Below the pieces are notes generated by a model, which saw nothing but the letters and a program-made list of their open reading frames with translations, did not search any database and was not told the DNA's origin. A program made the position numbers and the translations under genes. Positions 8,742 through 16,770 of a DNA stretch of 45,883 nt are shown here, one piece after another. Source of the DNA: Rhizobiaceae bacterium (GTDB lineage Bacteria > Pseudomonadota > Alphaproteobacteria > Rhizobiales > Rhizobiaceae); the NCBI GenBank assembly GCA_027483885.1, contig JAIXTO010000116.1, positions 1 to 45,883 of the forward strand. Reading direction: 5' to 3'. Numbering within the stretch: position 1 is the stretch's first letter; every line of letters starts with the position of its first letter.

Positions 8742-9713
8742 TTAAAGCCAGCCCTTCCAGCGGAAAAAATAAAACGGAACGATGGCGGAGATCAACATGG
8801 CAACGAGCGCCATCGGATATCCGAACGTCCAGTCCAGTTCGGGCATTGCGCGAAAATTCATGCCGTAGACGGATGCCACCAGCGTTGGCGGCAGGAAGAC
8901 TACGGAGGCGATGGAGAAGATCTTGATGATGGCATTCTGCTCGACATTGATGAGGCCGAGCGAGGCATCAAGCAGGAAAGAAATGTTGCCGGCGATAAAG
9001 GCGGCATGTTCCGACAGCGTTGCGACATCCTTTGCCACCGTGCCGCAGAGAGAACCGAGCTTGCCGTCCTCATGAATGGCGGGCACGTTGAGGAGAAAGG
9101 ACAAAAGCCGCGAGAGTGAGCCGAGACTATCGCGCACCTTGCCGACCAGACGATGACACTCGGCGATTTCGGCCAGCTTGCGCTCGAGGAATTTTGGCGG
9201 ACGGCGGCCTTCGCGGGCTCGAAAGATATCGCCCGACAGCTGGTCGAGGCGGGCCACCACGGTTTCGATGATCTCGGCGGTGCGATCGGCGATGGTTTCG
9301 ACAAGATGCGCCAGAAGCAGGCGGCCGTCCCCGGCTTCGTCCGGCGCGCGCCCGAGTGCTGCAATGTACAGGTTGAAGGATTTAGGCTCCGCATAACGCA
9401 CCGTCACCAGCCGGTCTCCGGTGAGGATGAAGGCGACATCGGTCAGCTGCGGCTCGCGCGTATCGGCCTTCAGGACGAGCGAGGCGGTCATGTAGACGGC
9501 GTCCTTCTCGATGTAAAGGCGGCTGGACGGCTCGATGTCCTTCAGGTCGTCGCGGGTGGGCACGTCGATGCCGAGCACGCTTTCCACATGGCGTTCTTCT
9601 TCTTGCGAGGGCGCGACGAGGTCGATCCAGACGATATCGGACGGCAACGCAGCCGCGGACATATCCGGGGCAAGCACCGTATGGGAGCCATTGGCACGAT
9701 AGGCATTGATCAA
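8742..9713 (-). CDS. corA: CorA-type Mg2+ (Co2+) transporter
   Basis: This is a predicted homopentameric divalent-cation channel of the inner membrane. The protein has a large soluble N-terminal domain, a long helical stalk, and two C-terminal membrane helices. The first helix ends in the signature YGMNF, and the second is followed by a basic tail (FFRWKGWL). The start chosen is TTG at 9713 (MINAYRANG...), because GGAG lies about 7 bases upstream and it gives the usual 323 residues. An in-frame GTG at 9749 would add 12 Arg-rich residues but has no ribosome site. kup follows after 15 bases. Confidence 0.93.
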   Translation of the reverse strand: MINAYRANGSHTVLAPDMSAAALPSDIVWIDLVAPSQEEERHVESVLGIDVPTRDDLKDIEPSSRLYIEKDAVYMTASLVLKADTREPQLTDVAFILTGDRLVTVRYAEPKSFNLYIAALGRAPDEAGDGRLLLAHLVETIADRTAEIIETVVARLDQLSGDIFRAREGRRPPKFLERKLAEIAECHRLVGKVRDSLGSLSRLLSFLLNVPAIHEDGKLGSLCGTVAKDVATLSEHAAFIAGNISFLLDASLGLINVEQNAIIKIFSIASVVFLPPTLVASVYGMNFRAMPELDWTFGYPMALVAMLISAIVPFYFFRWKGWL

Positions 9714-9850
9714 GCAGCGTCTCCGCGCCGGCGCCCGATCGACCGACACAATTGAACGTAAAGGGCCAACATGCAGTTCCCCCGTCCCAAGCGAGACGGG
9801 CGTATAAGACCACTCTTTGATGAATGCAAGCGAAACGAATCGGAAGGGTG

Positions 9851-11032
9851 TCAGTCGAAAACGATTGCAGGGGCCGGACGCGGCTTCATGCCCGTCAGTT
9901 CCTGGACAACGCGGGTGGCGATATCGCGGTAGATTTTTGCCGAAGCGCCGTCAGGATCGGACACGACAACCGGCGTTCCCGCATCCGAGCGTTCGCGGAT
10001 ATCCATGGTGAGCGGCACTTCGCCGAGGAAGGGCACGCCGATGCGGTTGGCTTCCGCCTGCGCCCCGCCATGGCCAAAAATGTCGTAGCGCGCGCCGGTA
10101 TCGGGGGCGAGAAAATAGCTCATGTTCTCGACGATGCCGAGAAGCGGCACCTCCACCTTGCGGAACATGGCAATGCCCTTGCGCGCATCGATGAGGGCAA
10201 GATCCTGCGGCGTGGAGACGATGACGGCGCCGGCCAGCGGCACCTGCTGGGCCATGGTCAGCTGCGCATCGCCGGTGCCGGGGGGCATGTCAACGACGAG
10301 CACATCCAGTTCGCCCCAGGCGACTTCGCGCAGCATTTGCAGGATCGCCGACTGCACCATCGGCCCGCGCCAGATCATGGCTGCTTCTTCATCCACCAGA
10401 AAACCCATGGACATGGCCTTCAGGCCATAATTTTCCATCGGAACGATGATGCGGTTCTCGATCTGCTGCGGGCGTCCGGAAATCTTCAGAAGACGCGGGA
10501 CGGAAGGGCCGTAGATATCGGCATCCAGAAGGCCGACCTTCAGGCCGTTTGCCATCATGGCGAGCGCCAGATTGACGGCCGTGGTGGATTTGCCGACGCC
10601 GCCCTTGCCGGAGGCCACCGCAATGATGGCGCCAACGCCGGGGACGCCAGCCTTTTGCGGACGCTGCGGCTGTGCTGGGCTACCGGGCGCCTTGGCCTGC
10701 GGCGCGTGGCTGTGGCCGGCATGGGCACCATGATCGTGCGAAACGTTCGGCTGCGGCGGGCGGACGGGCGCGGCACCGGCCTTGCGGTCTGCCGTCAGCG
10801 TCACCAGCGCGCCGCGCACGCCGTCGATCGCCGTCACCGTCTTTTCGGCGGCAATCCTCAAAGGCTCCAGTTCCTTGGCCCGTTCGGCCGGAACGGTGAT
10901 GGAGAAATAGACCTTGCCATCGGCGATGAAGACATCCGACACCATGTTGCGCGACACGATATCGCCTTCCAGGTCCGGTCCGCGCACGCGCGACAGCGCT
11001 GCAAGCACGATATCCTTGGTCACATCCGCCAT
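9851..11032 (-). CDS. mrp: Mrp/ApbC-family Fe-S cluster carrier ATPase
   Basis: This is a P-loop ATPase thought to bind and deliver Fe-S clusters to apoproteins. The N-terminal DUF59/MIP18-like domain (residues 1-85) is followed by an Ala/Pro/His-rich linker and a MinD-like ATPase. The ATPase has the deviant Walker A SGKGGVGKST and the segments DADIYGPSVPRLL and VDMPPGTGDAQL. The ATG at 11032 has AGGGAG 6 bases upstream. The frame continues to 11080, but the extension has no site. The usual C-terminal CxxC pair of E. coli Mrp is absent: the segment reads VENMSYFLAPDTG. It stands alone between corA and a LuxR gene. Confidence 0.93.
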   Translation of the reverse strand: MADVTKDIVLAALSRVRGPDLEGDIVSRNMVSDVFIADGKVYFSITVPAERAKELEPLRIAAEKTVTAIDGVRGALVTLTADRKAGAAPVRPPQPNVSHDHGAHAGHSHAPQAKAPGSPAQPQRPQKAGVPGVGAIIAVASGKGGVGKSTTAVNLALAMMANGLKVGLLDADIYGPSVPRLLKISGRPQQIENRIIVPMENYGLKAMSMGFLVDEEAAMIWRGPMVQSAILQMLREVAWGELDVLVVDMPPGTGDAQLTMAQQVPLAGAVIVSTPQDLALIDARKGIAMFRKVEVPLLGIVENMSYFLAPDTGARYDIFGHGGAQAEANRIGVPFLGEVPLTMDIRERSDAGTPVVVSDPDGASAKIYRDIATRVVQELTGMKPRPAPAIVFD

Positions 11033-11419
11033 GTCAAACTCCCTTGCCCCGTGCATCACGCCGGCGCCCTTCCCTTGCAAGATCTTTGGGTCTTGCGGGA
11101 TGTCTGGCGCGGCTCATCCGGTCGGACTTATAGGTGGTGCATCCGGGCGCGGGCAACAAGTATTAAAGCCGCCGCCTGATGCCGGCAGCAGTCTTGACGA
11201 CGCGCGAAGCTCAGACGGCGGCTTTTGTTGAATGCGCCTCTTGGGACGCTTTTTTCAGTCCCCTCTGGACCTGCCGGAGAAGATGCAGGATGCATGCCAG
11301 TTGGAAAACCGGGCTATTCTGCCCCCAGGAGGCAAAAATATCCGCCTGGAAGCAGGTTTGGCGGGCGGCCATGATTAAAAGATAAGCCGCGATGAACAGA
11401 AGGCCGCCTGAACTGCCTC
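11033..11419. other. Intergenic region between the LuxR gene and mrp
   Basis: This 387-base gap between two minus-strand genes has no convincing coding frame. It holds a 15-base inverted repeat at 11165-11225 and presumably the mrp promoter. No RNA gene was recognised. Confidence 0.5.
11165..11225. terminator. Inverted repeat, possible terminator of the LuxR gene
   Basis: AAAGCCGCCGCCTGA and TCAGACGGCGGCTTT pair over 15 positions with one G-U, around a 31-base spacer. A run of T follows on either strand (TTTTGTTG on plus, TTTAATA on minus). It lies about 195 bases beyond the LuxR stop. The long loop makes a terminator role uncertain. Confidence 0.4.
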
Positions 11420-12154
11420 TCAGGCGATCAATTTCATCCGCAATGCCTTGGCAACCGCCTGCGTACGGTTCACCGCATCGAGCTTCTTCGTGGCACGATT
11501 GAGATAATGGTTAACCGTGTGTTCCGACAAGGTCAGAATCTCCGCGATTTCGGCACTGGTCTTGCCGGCAGAGGTCCAGTTGAGACAATCGATCTCGCGG
11601 TCGCTCAATTGCTCGACCACCTTGATGTCGATATCGCGGATCTCGGCCAGGCGCTGGTAGACATGCACCGACAGATAAAGAAGCTCCACCATCTGCTGGA
11701 CGGTAAACATCACGCCGTCGCCGCAGAAACCAACAGTGCCACGCTTGCCGGCGGCATCATGCACGGGAAAAAATGCGCCGCCGCTCATGCCGAAGCGCTG
11801 AAACAATTCGCAGGAGACCATGTCGCCGCCGCGCGCTAAAGCGATTTCCGCCATCGTATAGGTCACCGGCAGCGTGGCACTGCGCAGGCGCTGTAGAATG
11901 GGGCTTGTCTGCAAAAGGCCCGCCTGATCGAAATTCGACATCAGCTCGGAGGGCCAGTTGGTGATGATCGTATTGCCGGCAAGCTCCAGCGTCGTGGTGG
12001 ATGGAATCTCGCAGACGATGAACATGCGGCATCCGTAACTTTCGGTGATGCGGCGCATGAAGCGGAAAATATCGAAGTGGGTTTGAAGCGACTTCAGTTC
12101 CGCCACGCGGGCGGCAACGGAATAGGTGGCATCGAAGCTTTCGGTCTTATCCAT
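11420..12154 (-). CDS. LuxR-family transcriptional regulator (autoinducer-domain type)
   Basis: This is a predicted DNA-binding regulator of 244 residues. The N-terminal 170 residues resemble the autoinducer-binding domain of quorum-sensing regulators. The C-terminal 65 residues are a LuxR/GerE helix-turn-helix: LSDREIDCLNWTSAGKTSAEIA and then LSEHTVNHYLNRATKKLDAVNR. In the ligand domain a Trp of the pocket is plausible (ITNWPSEL). The Asp normally found in the DP motif is replaced (QTSPIL), so homoserine-lactone binding is doubtful. The ATG at 12154 is preferred over an in-frame TTG at 12166. There is no synthase gene nearby, so it is a solo. A 19-base palindrome lies about 150 bases upstream. 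Confidence 0.88.
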   Translation of the reverse strand: MDKTESFDATYSVAARVAELKSLQTHFDIFRFMRRITESYGCRMFIVCEIPSTTTLELAGNTIITNWPSELMSNFDQAGLLQTSPILQRLRSATLPVTYTMAEIALARGGDMVSCELFQRFGMSGGAFFPVHDAAGKRGTVGFCGDGVMFTVQQMVELLYLSVHVYQRLAEIRDIDIKVVEQLSDREIDCLNWTSAGKTSAEIAEILTLSEHTVNHYLNRATKKLDAVNRTQAVAKALRMKLIA

Positions 12155-12301
12155 CTGACATGACAATCTTGGTTAGAGCGTCCCCGACGCACTCACCGAT
12201 TGCCCGATGTTCAGGCGTCAGGAAAGCTTCGAGGTGACATCGAGCCGGCAACCAACAGGCCGGTCTTGCGTAGATGCCATCATGGCCGCAATCATCATGC
12301 C

Positions 12302-12320
12302 CCAATCATGCCATGATTGG
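12302..12320. promoter_or_regulatory. 19-base perfect palindrome upstream of the LuxR gene (candidate operator)
   Basis: CCAATCATG-C-CATGATTGG, with 9-base arms and one central base, lies in the LuxR-IclR gap. On the minus strand it overlaps the -10 of a possible promoter (TTGTCA at 12328-12333, 17-base spacing, CATGAT at 12305-12310) reading into the LuxR gene. Its size fits a lux-box-like autoregulatory site. Which protein binds is inference. Confidence 0.5.
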
Positions 12321-12381
12321 TTGTACTTGACAAACACTCAGTTCTGGATTTCGAGAGTTTTCGTAAAATTCATCGATTTTA

Positions 12382-13212
12382 TCAGCGCCGCGGGCCAAGC
12401 CGACCGGCGATATCGGCGACAATGGCGTTGGCCGCTCTGCAGACCGGCTCGGCCCAGGCGTCCAATTGCTCTGACCCTGCCCGAAAAGCCGGCGCGGTGA
12501 CCGAGATGCCGCCGAGAATTCCGGCGGCCGGCGCATGAATGGCGGCCGCCACGCAGCGAATGCCCGGCTGATGTTCCTCCAGATCGAAGGCAAAGCCGCG
12601 GGCGCGGATATTTGCGATATCGTCCATCAGGTCACCGGCACGGGCAAGCGTTCCCGGCGTATAGGAATGGAAGACCATGCGCGCGCAGCGCGCAGTGAGA
12701 TCCGCGTCGTCAAGACAGGAGAGCGCGGCCTTGCCAACACCGGTGCAATAGGCGGGCGCGGAATTGCCGACCTGCGAATGCATGCGCACCGCCTGCCTGC
12801 TTTCTATCTTGTCGAGATAAACGATCTCGCAGTCGCGCAGCACGCCGAGATGCACGGTTTCGCCTGTCGTCTCATGCAGCCGCGTCAGATGCGGCTCGGC
12901 CACCAGCCGGAAGGAATTGCGTGCCCAGGCGCGTGAGGCAAATTGCAGCAGGCGAAGGCCCGGCGTGTAGACGCCATCCGGCGACAGATCGATCACCCCC
13001 TCCAGCACCAGATGCCGCAATTGCCGGTGCAGGCTGCCGCGCGGCTGGCCGGTGAGCTTTAAAAGATCGGTAAAGCGCGGCGGGTTTTCCGCGCGTGCCA
13101 CCAGATCCAGCAGTGCCACGGCCTTGCCGAGCGTACCCGTTTCGCCAGCGGCACTTTGCGCATCCACGTCCGCGGCGTCGGGGCCATGAGGATCTGACGA
13201 TGATTGAGGCAA
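12382..13212 (-). CDS. IclR-family transcriptional regulator of the galactose locus
   Basis: This is a predicted regulator of the divergent galactose/galactonate genes. The 276-residue protein has an N-terminal winged helix (about residues 25-90: GTLGKAVALLDLVARAENPP..., GQPRGSLHRQLRHLVLEG). The IclR effector domain follows, with LHLGVLRD-like (VHLGVLRDCEIVYLDKIES), SAPAYCTGVGKAAL and GIRCVAAAIHAP motifs. The only reasonable start is TTG at 13212, as no in-frame ATG lies nearby. It is divergent from the dehydrogenase gene, with 125 bases between, and a perfect palindrome sits over the divergent promoter. Its ligand is probably a galactonate or 2-keto-3-deoxygalactonate type molecule, which is inference from context. 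Confidence 0.9.
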   Translation of the reverse strand: MPQSSSDPHGPDAADVDAQSAAGETGTLGKAVALLDLVARAENPPRFTDLLKLTGQPRGSLHRQLRHLVLEGVIDLSPDGVYTPGLRLLQFASRAWARNSFRLVAEPHLTRLHETTGETVHLGVLRDCEIVYLDKIESRQAVRMHSQVGNSAPAYCTGVGKAALSCLDDADLTARCARMVFHSYTPGTLARAGDLMDDIANIRARGFAFDLEEHQPGIRCVAAAIHAPAAGILGGISVTAPAFRAGSEQLDAWAEPVCRAANAIVADIAGRLGPRR

Positions 13213-13304
13213 TGGACAGTCCCGGCCAGTGGTGGAGGATCAGCCGCGAAGGCGGCTTGACACATCCGCCGGTTTATTCTCTTTATTCCATTTAGTCAAA
13301 CTCG

Positions 13305-13321
13305 GTTCCATATAATGGAAC
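13305..13321 (+). promoter_or_regulatory. Palindromic operator overlapping the galactose operon -10
   Basis: GTTCCAT-ATA-ATGGAAC is a perfect 7-3-7 palindrome. Its centre contains an exact TATAAT (13311-13316) that can serve as -10 for the plus-strand operon starting at 13338. A further half-site ATTCCAT lies at about 13285-13291. Size, symmetry and position suit IclR-family repression of the operon. Confidence 0.6.
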
Positions 13322-13337
13322 AAAAGGATGTATCTCC

Positions 13338-14111
13338 GTGAACTCCCTTCCATCCTTCCGTTTTACCGATCTGGAAGACCGCGGCGTGTTGATCACCGGC
13401 GGCGGTTCGGGCATTGGCGCTGCCTTCACCCGCGCCTTTGCCCGTCAGGGTGCCCGCGTCGCCTTCATCGACCGGGCAGACGCGCCGAGCGAAGCGCTGG
13501 TCAAAGAGCTTGGCCGCGAAAGCCGCAATCCGGTGACCTATCTCAACGCCGACCTGCGCGACATGAACGCCGTTGAAGCAGCGGTTACGGCGGCAGCCGA
13601 TCGCTGTGGCGGGCTGGGTGTTCTGGTGAACAATGCCGGCTGGGACGACCGCCACGACCTGTTCGACGTTACGGAAGACTACTGGGACGATAATCAGGCG
13701 ATCAACATCAAGCAGATGTTTTTTGCCGCCAAGGCCGCCGCTCCCCATCTGAAGGCGGATGGCCACGGCGCCATCGTCAACCTGTCGTCCATCGCCTTCA
13801 TGCTCAACATGGGCAGCCTGCCGAGTTATGCGACGGCGAAAGCCGGCATTCTCGGGCTGACCAAAAGCCTTGCAGGACGGCTGGGGCCGGACAATATCCG
13901 CGTCAACGCCATCCTGCCCGGCATGGTGGTGACAGAGCGGCAGAAGGAATTGTGGCTGACAGACGACAGCATCAGCGCGATGATTGATCGCCAGTGCCTG
14001 AAACGCAGCCTGATGGCGGAAGACATGGTGGGGCCATGCCTGTTTCTCGCCTCCACCGCATCCGCCGGCATGACGGCGCAATGGCTGACCGTAGATGGAG
14101 GAACTCTCTGA
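13338..14111 (+). CDS. galD: SDR-family dehydrogenase, probable D-galactose dehydrogenase
   Basis: This is a short-chain dehydrogenase of 257 residues. It has the cofactor motif ITGGGSGIG (residues about 18-26), NNAGWD, the catalytic Ser (LSSIAF) and YATAK (Tyr and Lys), and the C-terminal TVDGG. The start is GTG at 13338, with AAAAGGA about 10 bases upstream. It is the first gene of an operon with dgoK, dgoA and a lactonase, and its stop overlaps the dgoK ATG by one base. The same gene set in Sinorhizobium meliloti encodes the De Ley-Doudoroff galactose pathway, in which GalD oxidises galactose to galactonolactone. The SDR fold is certain, while the substrate is inferred from the operon. Confidence 0.85.
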   Translation: MNSLPSFRFTDLEDRGVLITGGGSGIGAAFTRAFARQGARVAFIDRADAPSEALVKELGRESRNPVTYLNADLRDMNAVEAAVTAAADRCGGLGVLVNNAGWDDRHDLFDVTEDYWDDNQAINIKQMFFAAKAAAPHLKADGHGAIVNLSSIAFMLNMGSLPSYATAKAGILGLTKSLAGRLGPDNIRVNAILPGMVVTERQKELWLTDDSISAMIDRQCLKRSLMAEDMVGPCLFLASTASAGMTAQWLTVDGGTL

Positions 14112-15049
14112 TGGCTGAGGCCACCTATATCGCCGTGGACTGGGGCACCAGCAGTTTCAGGCTCTGGCTGATGGATGCCGGACACACAGTGCTCAACGAA
14201 CGCCGCAGCGGCGAAGGCATGACCAGTGCCGCCGAAACCGGCTTTGCCACGGTGCTCGAAGCCCATCTGGCCGCCGTATCCGCCCCCGAAAACGCACCTG
14301 TCATCATCTGCGGCATGGCCGGTGCGCGCCAGGGCTGGGTGGAAGCCGGTTATGCCGATGCCCCTGCCCCGCTCTCTTCGGTGCTGGAAGGTGCCGTTTC
14401 CGTGCCCGGCCAGATCCGCGACATCCGCATCCTGCCGGGCATTGCCCAGCGCGCAGCGGACGCACCGGACGTGATGCGCGGCGAGGAAACCCAGCTTCTG
14501 GGCGCCCTCGGCACGGCATCCTCTGGAAAACAACTGGTCTGCATGCCCGGCACCCATTCGAAATGGGTGAACGTCGAAGACAGCCGCGTGACGAGCTTTG
14601 CCTCCTTCATGACCGGCGAAGTTTTTGACGTCCTGTCGAAACAGTCGATCCTGAAACATGCGGTGGCCGGTGCCGAAGGATTTGACGGGTCACACCCGGC
14701 CTTTCTGGCCGCCATCAAACGGGCAGTCTCCGCCCCTGCCATGGTCACCAACCTCATCTTTACCAGCCGTTCCGGCCAGCTTCTGAACGGCCTTGATGCG
14801 ACAAGTGCGGCCGCGCGCCTTTCCGGCACGCTGATCGGCACGGAAATCGCCGGCGGCCTGTTTGCAGCCGGTGGCACCGTCGAGACGATCCAGCTGGTGG
14901 CGTCGGGCCGCCTGCAGGGCCTGTACGAGGCCGCTTTCGAGGCGCTTGGCCTTGGCTACCAGACGGTGGATGCCGATCTTGCCGTGCGTAACGGCCTTGG
15001 CGCCGCCGCCCAAACCCTTTTCTTCAGCGATGCAAGGATGCCCGCATGA
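14111..15049 (+). CDS. dgoK: 2-dehydro-3-deoxygalactonokinase
   Basis: This enzyme phosphorylates 2-keto-3-deoxygalactonate with ATP, giving the 6-phosphate used by the aldolase DgoA. The 312-residue product begins MAEATYIAVDWGTSSFRLWL, the N-terminal phosphate-binding motif of the DgoK family (ASKHA fold). It also contains ICGMAGARQGW, GEETQLLGAL, MPGTHSKWV and SFMTGEVFDVL. The ATG at 14111 overlaps the preceding stop as TGATG. The frame is open upstream, but that part is shared with the dehydrogenase in another phase. Its own stop overlaps dgoA as ATGA, indicating translational coupling. Confidence 0.95.
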   Translation: MAEATYIAVDWGTSSFRLWLMDAGHTVLNERRSGEGMTSAAETGFATVLEAHLAAVSAPENAPVIICGMAGARQGWVEAGYADAPAPLSSVLEGAVSVPGQIRDIRILPGIAQRAADAPDVMRGEETQLLGALGTASSGKQLVCMPGTHSKWVNVEDSRVTSFASFMTGEVFDVLSKQSILKHAVAGAEGFDGSHPAFLAAIKRAVSAPAMVTNLIFTSRSGQLLNGLDATSAAARLSGTLIGTEIAGGLFAAGGTVETIQLVASGRLQGLYEAAFEALGLGYQTVDADLAVRNGLGAAAQTLFFSDARMPA

Positions 15050-15684
15050 CCCGCGTTCCCTTTCCCCCGATGCAGCGGCCGCTGGTCGCAATCCTTCGCG
15101 GCCTGAAGCCGGAAGAAACAGAGGCCGTTGTCGGTGGCCTGATCGAGGTGGGCTTTACCGCCATCGAGATCCCGCTGAATTCGCCTGATCCGTTCCGCTC
15201 CATCGAGATCGCGGCAAAGCTTGCGCCTTCCGATTGCCTGATCGGCGCTGGCACGGTGCTGACCGTCGAGGATGTCGCATCGCTGGATGCCGCCGGCGGA
15301 CGGCTGATGGTGAGCCCGAATGTCGAACCGGCGGTGATTTCGCTTGCGGCCGACAAGGGCATGGTCACGCTTCCCGGCTGCTTTACCGCAACCGAAGCGC
15401 TGGCCGCCGCGCGTGCCGGTGCCACGGGCCTCAAATTCTTCCCCGCAAGCGTGCTTGGTCCGTCGGGCATCAATGCCATTCGCACCGTGCTGCCGAAGGA
15501 TCTCGTCATCGCGGCCGTTGGCGGCGTCTCGGATGCCAATTTCGCCGACTATATCAAGGGCGGCATCACCGCCTTCGGCCTCGGCTCCAGCCTCTACAAG
15601 CCGGGCATGACGCTTGCCGAAGTCATGGACAAGGGCCGCATCACCATCGAGGCCTACGACCGGGCCATGGAGGCGCACGCATGA
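15046..15684 (+). CDS. dgoA: 2-dehydro-3-deoxy-6-phosphogalactonate aldolase
   Basis: This enzyme splits 2-keto-3-deoxy-6-phosphogalactonate into pyruvate and glyceraldehyde-3-phosphate. The 212-residue protein is a class I KDPG/KDPGal aldolase with a TIM barrel. It has VAILRGLKPEE near the start, FTAIEIPLNSPDP with the catalytic Glu, IGAGTVLT, and GLKFFPAS with the Schiff-base Lys. The C-terminal phosphate site follows (AVGGVS, FGLGSSLY). The LNSP and GLKFFPAS forms are those of DgoA proteins. The start ATG overlaps the dgoK stop, and its stop overlaps the next start. Confidence 0.95.
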   Translation: MTRVPFPPMQRPLVAILRGLKPEETEAVVGGLIEVGFTAIEIPLNSPDPFRSIEIAAKLAPSDCLIGAGTVLTVEDVASLDAAGGRLMVSPNVEPAVISLAADKGMVTLPGCFTATEALAAARAGATGLKFFPASVLGPSGINAIRTVLPKDLVIAAVGGVSDANFADYIKGGITAFGLGSSLYKPGMTLAEVMDKGRITIEAYDRAMEAHA

Positions 15685-16565
15685 CGCAAGTGGTCGATTT
15701 CAACGGCACGGTTCTCTCCTCGCATGGCTTGGAACTCGGCGAAGGCCCGACCTATGATGCGGCAACCGACACGCTCTGGTGGTTCAACATTCTCGGACGC
15801 GAACTGCATGAGTTGAACGTCACGAGCGGGGCTGCCCGCGTGCATGCGCTGCCGTTTCGCGCCAGCGTTCTCGCCCGCATCGATGCCGGACGCCAGCTGC
15901 TGGCATCCGAAAAGGGCCTTTTCATCCGCGACGTCGCAACCGGCGAGCTGACACCCTACCGCGAGCTGGAACCGGCCCACATGGGCACCCGCTCCAATGA
16001 TGGCAGGGTTCACCCCTGCGGCGCGCTGTGGATCGGCACCATGGGCCTGAAGGCCGAAGATGGCGCAGGCTCCATCTATCACGTGGCCAAGGGTGTCATC
16101 ACAAGGATGTTTGCCGGCGTCAGCATTCCCAATTCCATCTGCTTTTCGCCGGATGGGGCAATCGGCTATTACACCGATACGCGCATCGGCAAGATCATGC
16201 GCGTGCCGCTTGATGCGGCAACGGGCCTTCCCGCCGGCAAAGCCGAGGTTTTTGTCGAAAGCGGCCCCTCCGGTGGACCGGATGGCTCCGTCTGCGACGG
16301 CGATGGCAATGTCTGGAACGCCCGCTGGGGCGCCTCGGCCGTGGACTGCTACCGTCCCGACGGCAGCCATGCGGCGCGTTATGCGCTGCCCACAAGCCGC
16401 ACCTCCTGCCCCGCCTTCTTCGGCAAGGATTTCAGCCGCATCGCCGTGACCACCGCCTATGAAGGCGCAAGCGAAGCCGAACGCGCCGCCGATAAGCAGG
16501 CCGGCTTCCTCTTCGATCTCGGCATCACCGTGAAGGGACGCGAGGAACCGGCCTACCTGCTCTAG
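15681..16565 (+). CDS. SMP-30/gluconolactonase-family lactonase
   Basis: This is a six-bladed beta-propeller lactonase, here probably hydrolysing galactonolactone to galactonate. The 294-residue product has LGEGPTYDAATDTLWWFNI with the metal-binding Glu and SNDGRVHPCGALWIGTM. It also has the internal SIPNSICFSPDG with the metal-ligand Asn, and DGSVCDGDGNVWNARWG with the Asp. The ATG overlaps the dgoA stop as ATGA. It is the last gene before a strong terminator. In S. meliloti the equivalent gene is reported to be dispensable for galactose use. The fold is certain, while the substrate is inferred from the operon. Confidence 0.9.
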   Translation: MTQVVDFNGTVLSSHGLELGEGPTYDAATDTLWWFNILGRELHELNVTSGAARVHALPFRASVLARIDAGRQLLASEKGLFIRDVATGELTPYRELEPAHMGTRSNDGRVHPCGALWIGTMGLKAEDGAGSIYHVAKGVITRMFAGVSIPNSICFSPDGAIGYYTDTRIGKIMRVPLDAATGLPAGKAEVFVESGPSGGPDGSVCDGDGNVWNARWGASAVDCYRPDGSHAARYALPTSRTSCPAFFGKDFSRIAVTTAYEGASEAERAADKQAGFLFDLGITVKGREEPAYLL

Positions 16566-16622
16566 CAGGCGCTGAAGTCCCCTGAGGGGTAGAACCCGCG
16601 AAGGCGGGCGCAAACAACGATC

Positions 16623-16658
16623 AGGCGAAAACGTTCCCGCGTTTTCGCCTATTTTTTT
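16623..16658 (+). terminator. Intrinsic terminator of the galactose operon
   Basis: AGGCGAAAACG and CGTTTTCGCCT form a stem with a short loop, followed by ATTTTTTT. It begins about 58 bases past the lactonase stop and is one of the strongest terminators in the window. Confidence 0.9.
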
Positions 16659-16770
16659 GGCAAATGCCTTCGGAACCATCCCCTACCCCATGCATTCTCC
16701 CCTCGAACCGGCGCAACGAGCCAACAGTTTGAAGCGCCAGAGACGAACAGATTACAAAGGTAGGTACGAT

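Noticed and set aside
12327..12355. Plus-strand TTGACA near the LuxR-IclR gap as a promoter
   Set aside because: No acceptable -10 lies 16-18 bases downstream, and no plus-strand gene follows.
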